From Hyphomicrobiales bacterium (GTDB lineage Bacteria; Pseudomonadota; Alphaproteobacteria; Rhizobiales; Rhizobiaceae), in assembly GCA_900468535.1 (NCBI GenBank), contig UBTY01000025.1, positions 1 through 64,000 of the forward strand: DNA of 64,000 bases, in the 5' to 3' direction. Both the position numbers and the translations under genes were made by a program. Below, piece by piece: positions 62,042 to 64,000 of this stretch. The notes under the pieces were generated by a model that saw only the letters and a program-made list of their open reading frames with translations, was not told the origin of the DNA and ran no database searches. Positions within the stretch are counted from its first letter, which is position 1; each line of letters opens with the position of its first letter.

Positions 62042-63247
62042 TCATTTCGAGCCTTGGCTGAGCCAGGCATCGATACCCCTGCCGCCTGCGCGGCCCATCG
62101 CAAAACAGGCCGTCAGGAGATAGCCGCCTGTCGGGGCTTCCCAATCGATCATTTCACCGGCAACGAACAGTCCGGGCACGGCTCGCAACATGTAGCAATC
62201 ATCGATGCTGTTCCAGTCGACGCCGCCCGCGGAGGAAATCGCTTCCGCGATCGGGCGAGGTCGGGCGAGCGGGATCGGCAGGTCCTTGATGAGCGCGGAC
62301 AGCGCGTCCGGCGATCCTTCGCCGCCAACCTCGCGGATAAGGGCAACCTTCACGCCGTCAAGGCCAGCACCCTTGCGCAGCCGTGTGGATAGGCTGGCCT
62401 TGGCGTCCTGCCGTGCAAGGTCGCGTGCGATCCTCTCCTGCGAGCGGCCGGGCGCGAGATCGAGCCAGAGGTTTGTCGATCGCCCGGATGCCAACTCATC
62501 GCGCAGCGCGGCCGAGTGAGCATAGACAAGGCTCCCTTCGATGCCGTGCTTCGTGATGACGAACTCGCCCGGAATTGATCCGGCCGGCGAACGCGCAACG
62601 ACCGATTTTATGGGATGACCCGCGAACCGATCCGTGAAGTGAGGGCTCCAATCGACGTCAAATCCGCAGTTCGCAGGCTGGAACGCCTGCAGGCCGACAC
62701 CTCTGTCGGCGAGCGCCGGTGTCCAGGCGCCATCCGATCCCAGCCGGGGCCAGCTCGGGCCGCCAAAGGCAAGGAGAGCGGCGTCGCACCGCACGGTCAC
62801 CGCGCCAGCCGGCGTCTCGACGCGAAACCCCTCATCCGCGAAACCGATCCATCGATGGCGCGTAAGGACGGTCACCCCTCGCGCTTCCAGGCGTTTCAGC
62901 CACCGGCGCAGGAGAGGAGACGCTTTCATCTCGACAGGAAAAACTCGTCCCGAGGAGCCGGCGAATGTCTCGGTCTCCAATGAGGCCGCCCAACTGCGCA
63001 CCTCTTCGGGCCTGAACGCATCAAGGGCTTTACGAAGCCTCTCGCTCGATTGCCCGAAGCGGGTCGCGAAATGCTCATACGGCTCGGAATGTGTGATGTT
63101 CAGGCCGGATTTGCCCGCCAGCAGGAATTTCCGGGCGACGGTCGGCATCGCCTCATACACCGTCACGGCGTGGCCGAGTTCCGACAAAATCTCGGCGGCC
63201 GCCAAACCGGATGGGCCGCCGCCGAATATCGCCACCTGTTTTTGCAT
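62042..63247 (-). CDS. HI0933/YhiN-type NAD(P)/FAD-dependent flavoprotein
   Basis: This is a 401-aa flavoprotein of the HI0933-like (TIGR03862-type) group. The FAD motif is AIFGGGPSGLAAAEIL at the N-terminus, followed by LAGKSGLNITHSEP (the family mark). FGGPSWPRLGSDG and a C-terminal GLFVAGEMIDWEAPTGGYLL ending in AMGRAGGRGID are also typical. The function is unknown; redox maturation or degradation roles have been suggested for relatives. It converges with panB. A DUF2735 gene lies upstream on the same strand. Confidence 0.85.
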   Translation of the reverse strand: MQKQVAIFGGGPSGLAAAEILSELGHAVTVYEAMPTVARKFLLAGKSGLNITHSEPYEHFATRFGQSSERLRKALDAFRPEEVRSWAASLETETFAGSSGRVFPVEMKASPLLRRWLKRLEARGVTVLTRHRWIGFADEGFRVETPAGAVTVRCDAALLAFGGPSWPRLGSDGAWTPALADRGVGLQAFQPANCGFDVDWSPHFTDRFAGHPIKSVVARSPAGSIPGEFVITKHGIEGSLVYAHSAALRDELASGRSTNLWLDLAPGRSQERIARDLARQDAKASLSTRLRKGAGLDGVKVALIREVGGEGSPDALSALIKDLPIPLARPRPIAEAISSAGGVDWNSIDDCYMLRAVPGLFVAGEMIDWEAPTGGYLLTACFAMGRAGGRGIDAWLSQGSK

Positions 63248-63360
63248 TCACGAGCTTCCGATCTGGTTATCGGCCCTTCTCATGACGCGCGCCGTTCCTC
63301 CACGCAAGCTGATTTCCTCCCGCCGGATGGCGAACGGGCTGGCTTGCGGCAGTCAATGGA

Positions 63361-63561
63361 TCAGTCGACCAGACGTGGTTTGAAGCTCGGCTTCGTCGGA
63401 GCCGCTTCTTCCTTCATCGCGTCTTCATGGTACCAGCAGCTGTCATAGACACACGGCTCGAGCTCAGCCTCGATCTCGATTGCCGGACGCGCGGACTTCG
63501 AGAAGCGCTTCGCCGGAAACGCGTAAATCACTGCTGACTCGTGGTGCACTCCGATGGCCAT
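63361..63561 (-). CDS. DUF2735 family small protein
   Basis: This is a 66-aa protein with the DUF2735 pattern: an ESAVIYAFPAKRFSK segment followed by a DSCWYHEDAMKEE motif. DUF2735 proteins are restricted to Rhizobiales and have no known function. The start ATG (63559-63561) has AGGAGGC upstream on the minus strand. Two Cys are present. The upstream gap (63562-63722) is AT-rich and probably holds its promoter. Confidence 0.8.
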   Translation of the reverse strand: MAIGVHHESAVIYAFPAKRFSKSARPAIEIEAELEPCVYDSCWYHEDAMKEEAAPTKPSFKPRLVD

Positions 63562-63715
63562 GTGATGCCTCCTGGTTCAGTCATTTTTGAGACAATAGCA
63601 CAGATGCTTATAAAATGCTCTATTTGATTGAAAAAAAGGCACGAAATGTCGGAATCTTGAGCGTTCCGCTTTTGCTTAGGATTATATCAGGATTCAGTCA
63701 TGTCCTTATGTTAAT

Positions 63716-63740
63716 CAAATGCTTAATAATTATGCATTTG
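63716..63740. repeat. Perfect inverted repeat CAAATGC/GCATTTG
   Basis: A 7-bp perfect inverted repeat with an 11-base AT-rich spacer spans the stop codon of the minus-strand 84-aa gene. It could help end that transcript or act as an operator for the DUF2735 gene. No clear T-run follows. Confidence 0.35.
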
Positions 63741-63977
63741 CCCATTCGTGATGAAAGTTTGATGCGCTGACTCCGAGCCCCGGCGCGAACGTTTCCGAGC
63801 CGCGAACCATTTCGTCGCCTCGATGATAAACGATTGACTCCGCTCATTGTTCGCCCGCCTGGCCGTTAAAATATCCTTCACAATCGGGCTGTCGAGCCTA
63901 TCAAGGGAAATGGATTTCTCGACCTGTTTTCCGAGCCTGTTTTTGAACTGGCACGCTACGTGCATATCCTTTGGCAT
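63723..63977 (-). CDS. Unknown basic protein, 84 aa
   Basis: I do not recognise this protein. It has 84 residues and is basic (RKRSRRGS, RLGKQVEKS), without membrane segments or signal peptide. Its middle reads DSPIVKDILTARRANNERSQ, then SFIIEATKWFAARKR, a possible amphipathic helix that could contact nucleic acid. The start ATG 63975-63977 follows TAGGGG closely; a second ATG five codons in is another option. It is at the window edge, so upstream context is missing. Confidence 0.4.
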   Translation of the reverse strand: MPKDMHVACQFKNRLGKQVEKSISLDRLDSPIVKDILTARRANNERSQSFIIEATKWFAARKRSRRGSESAHQTFITNGQMHNY

Positions 63978-64000
63978 CCCCTAGGTGGGCGTTGGTGCCA

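Overview
The window looks like chromosomal or chromid DNA of a Rhizobiaceae alphaproteobacterium (Sinorhizobium/Ensifer, Rhizobium or Agrobacterium type). Reasons: high G+C coding sequence, a choXWV choline transporter, an ampR-ampC pair, small DUF1127, DUF2735 and DUF2934 proteins, an HWE-family histidine kinase, and two small RNAs carrying the alphaproteobacterial CCUCCUCCC loop motif. I see no tRNA, rRNA, CRISPR array or insertion sequence. The genus is inference; the family-level call is firmer.

Layout. 1-1024: a cut-off small hydrophilic protein, two tandem membrane microproteins and a DUF2934 protein. 1234-4785: cardiolipin synthase, an EEP-family phosphodiesterase and a secreted alpha/beta hydrolase. 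4833-6293: PAS-GGDEF diguanylate cyclase. 6436-10246: sulfate ABC transporter in the transcribed order sbp-cysT-cysW-cysA. 10425-13638: a PtsN-like EIIA, a xylitol-dehydrogenase-like polyol dehydrogenase, a GNAT acetyltransferase and a DUF4242-adenylate cyclase fusion. 13724-16004: divergent ampR/ampC. 16005-16914: mostly non-coding, with hairpins. 16915-20354: a flavin disulfide oxidoreductase coupled to a DUF4126 membrane protein, then an MltF-like lytic transglycosylase. 20709-22913: glutaryl-CoA dehydrogenase and a LysR regulator. 23237-30630: a complete branched-chain-amino-acid-type ABC transporter, followed by a 40-codon ORF, a 3-hydroxyisobutyrate-dehydrogenase-like enzyme, an EamA exporter and an SDR protein whose Tyr/Lys catalytic pair looks lost. 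30658-33980: an OxyR-type operator and ahpC-ahpF-oxyR. 34741-41999: two paralogous four-hairpin small RNAs flank a 2OG oxygenase, an HWE kinase, choXWV and a DUF1127 gene. 42044-47099: a BON-like small protein, an LLM flavin oxidoreductase, a DeoR regulator, a YbaK-type deacylase, a Tim44-like protein and a J-domain protein. 47497-60184: a cassette of one small and two giant unrecognised proteins (107, 2160 and 1927 aa). 60344-62034: panC-panB. 62042-63977: an HI0933-like flavoprotein, a DUF2735 protein and an unknown basic protein.

The strongest candidate for an undescribed system is the 12.7-kb cassette at 47497-60184. Its three genes lie on one strand in tight order behind an AT-rich leader, and none matches a family I know. 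Second are the paired anti-Shine-Dalgarno small RNAs (34741-34897 and 41845-41999), which share a duplicated promoter block. One of them follows a DUF1127 gene, an arrangement that recalls the CcaF1-CcsR locus of Rhodobacter. Oxidative-stress and envelope functions (AhpCF/OxyR, AmpC, Cls, lytic transglycosylase) and nutrient import (sulfate, choline, an unidentified Liv-type substrate) make up most of the remaining window.
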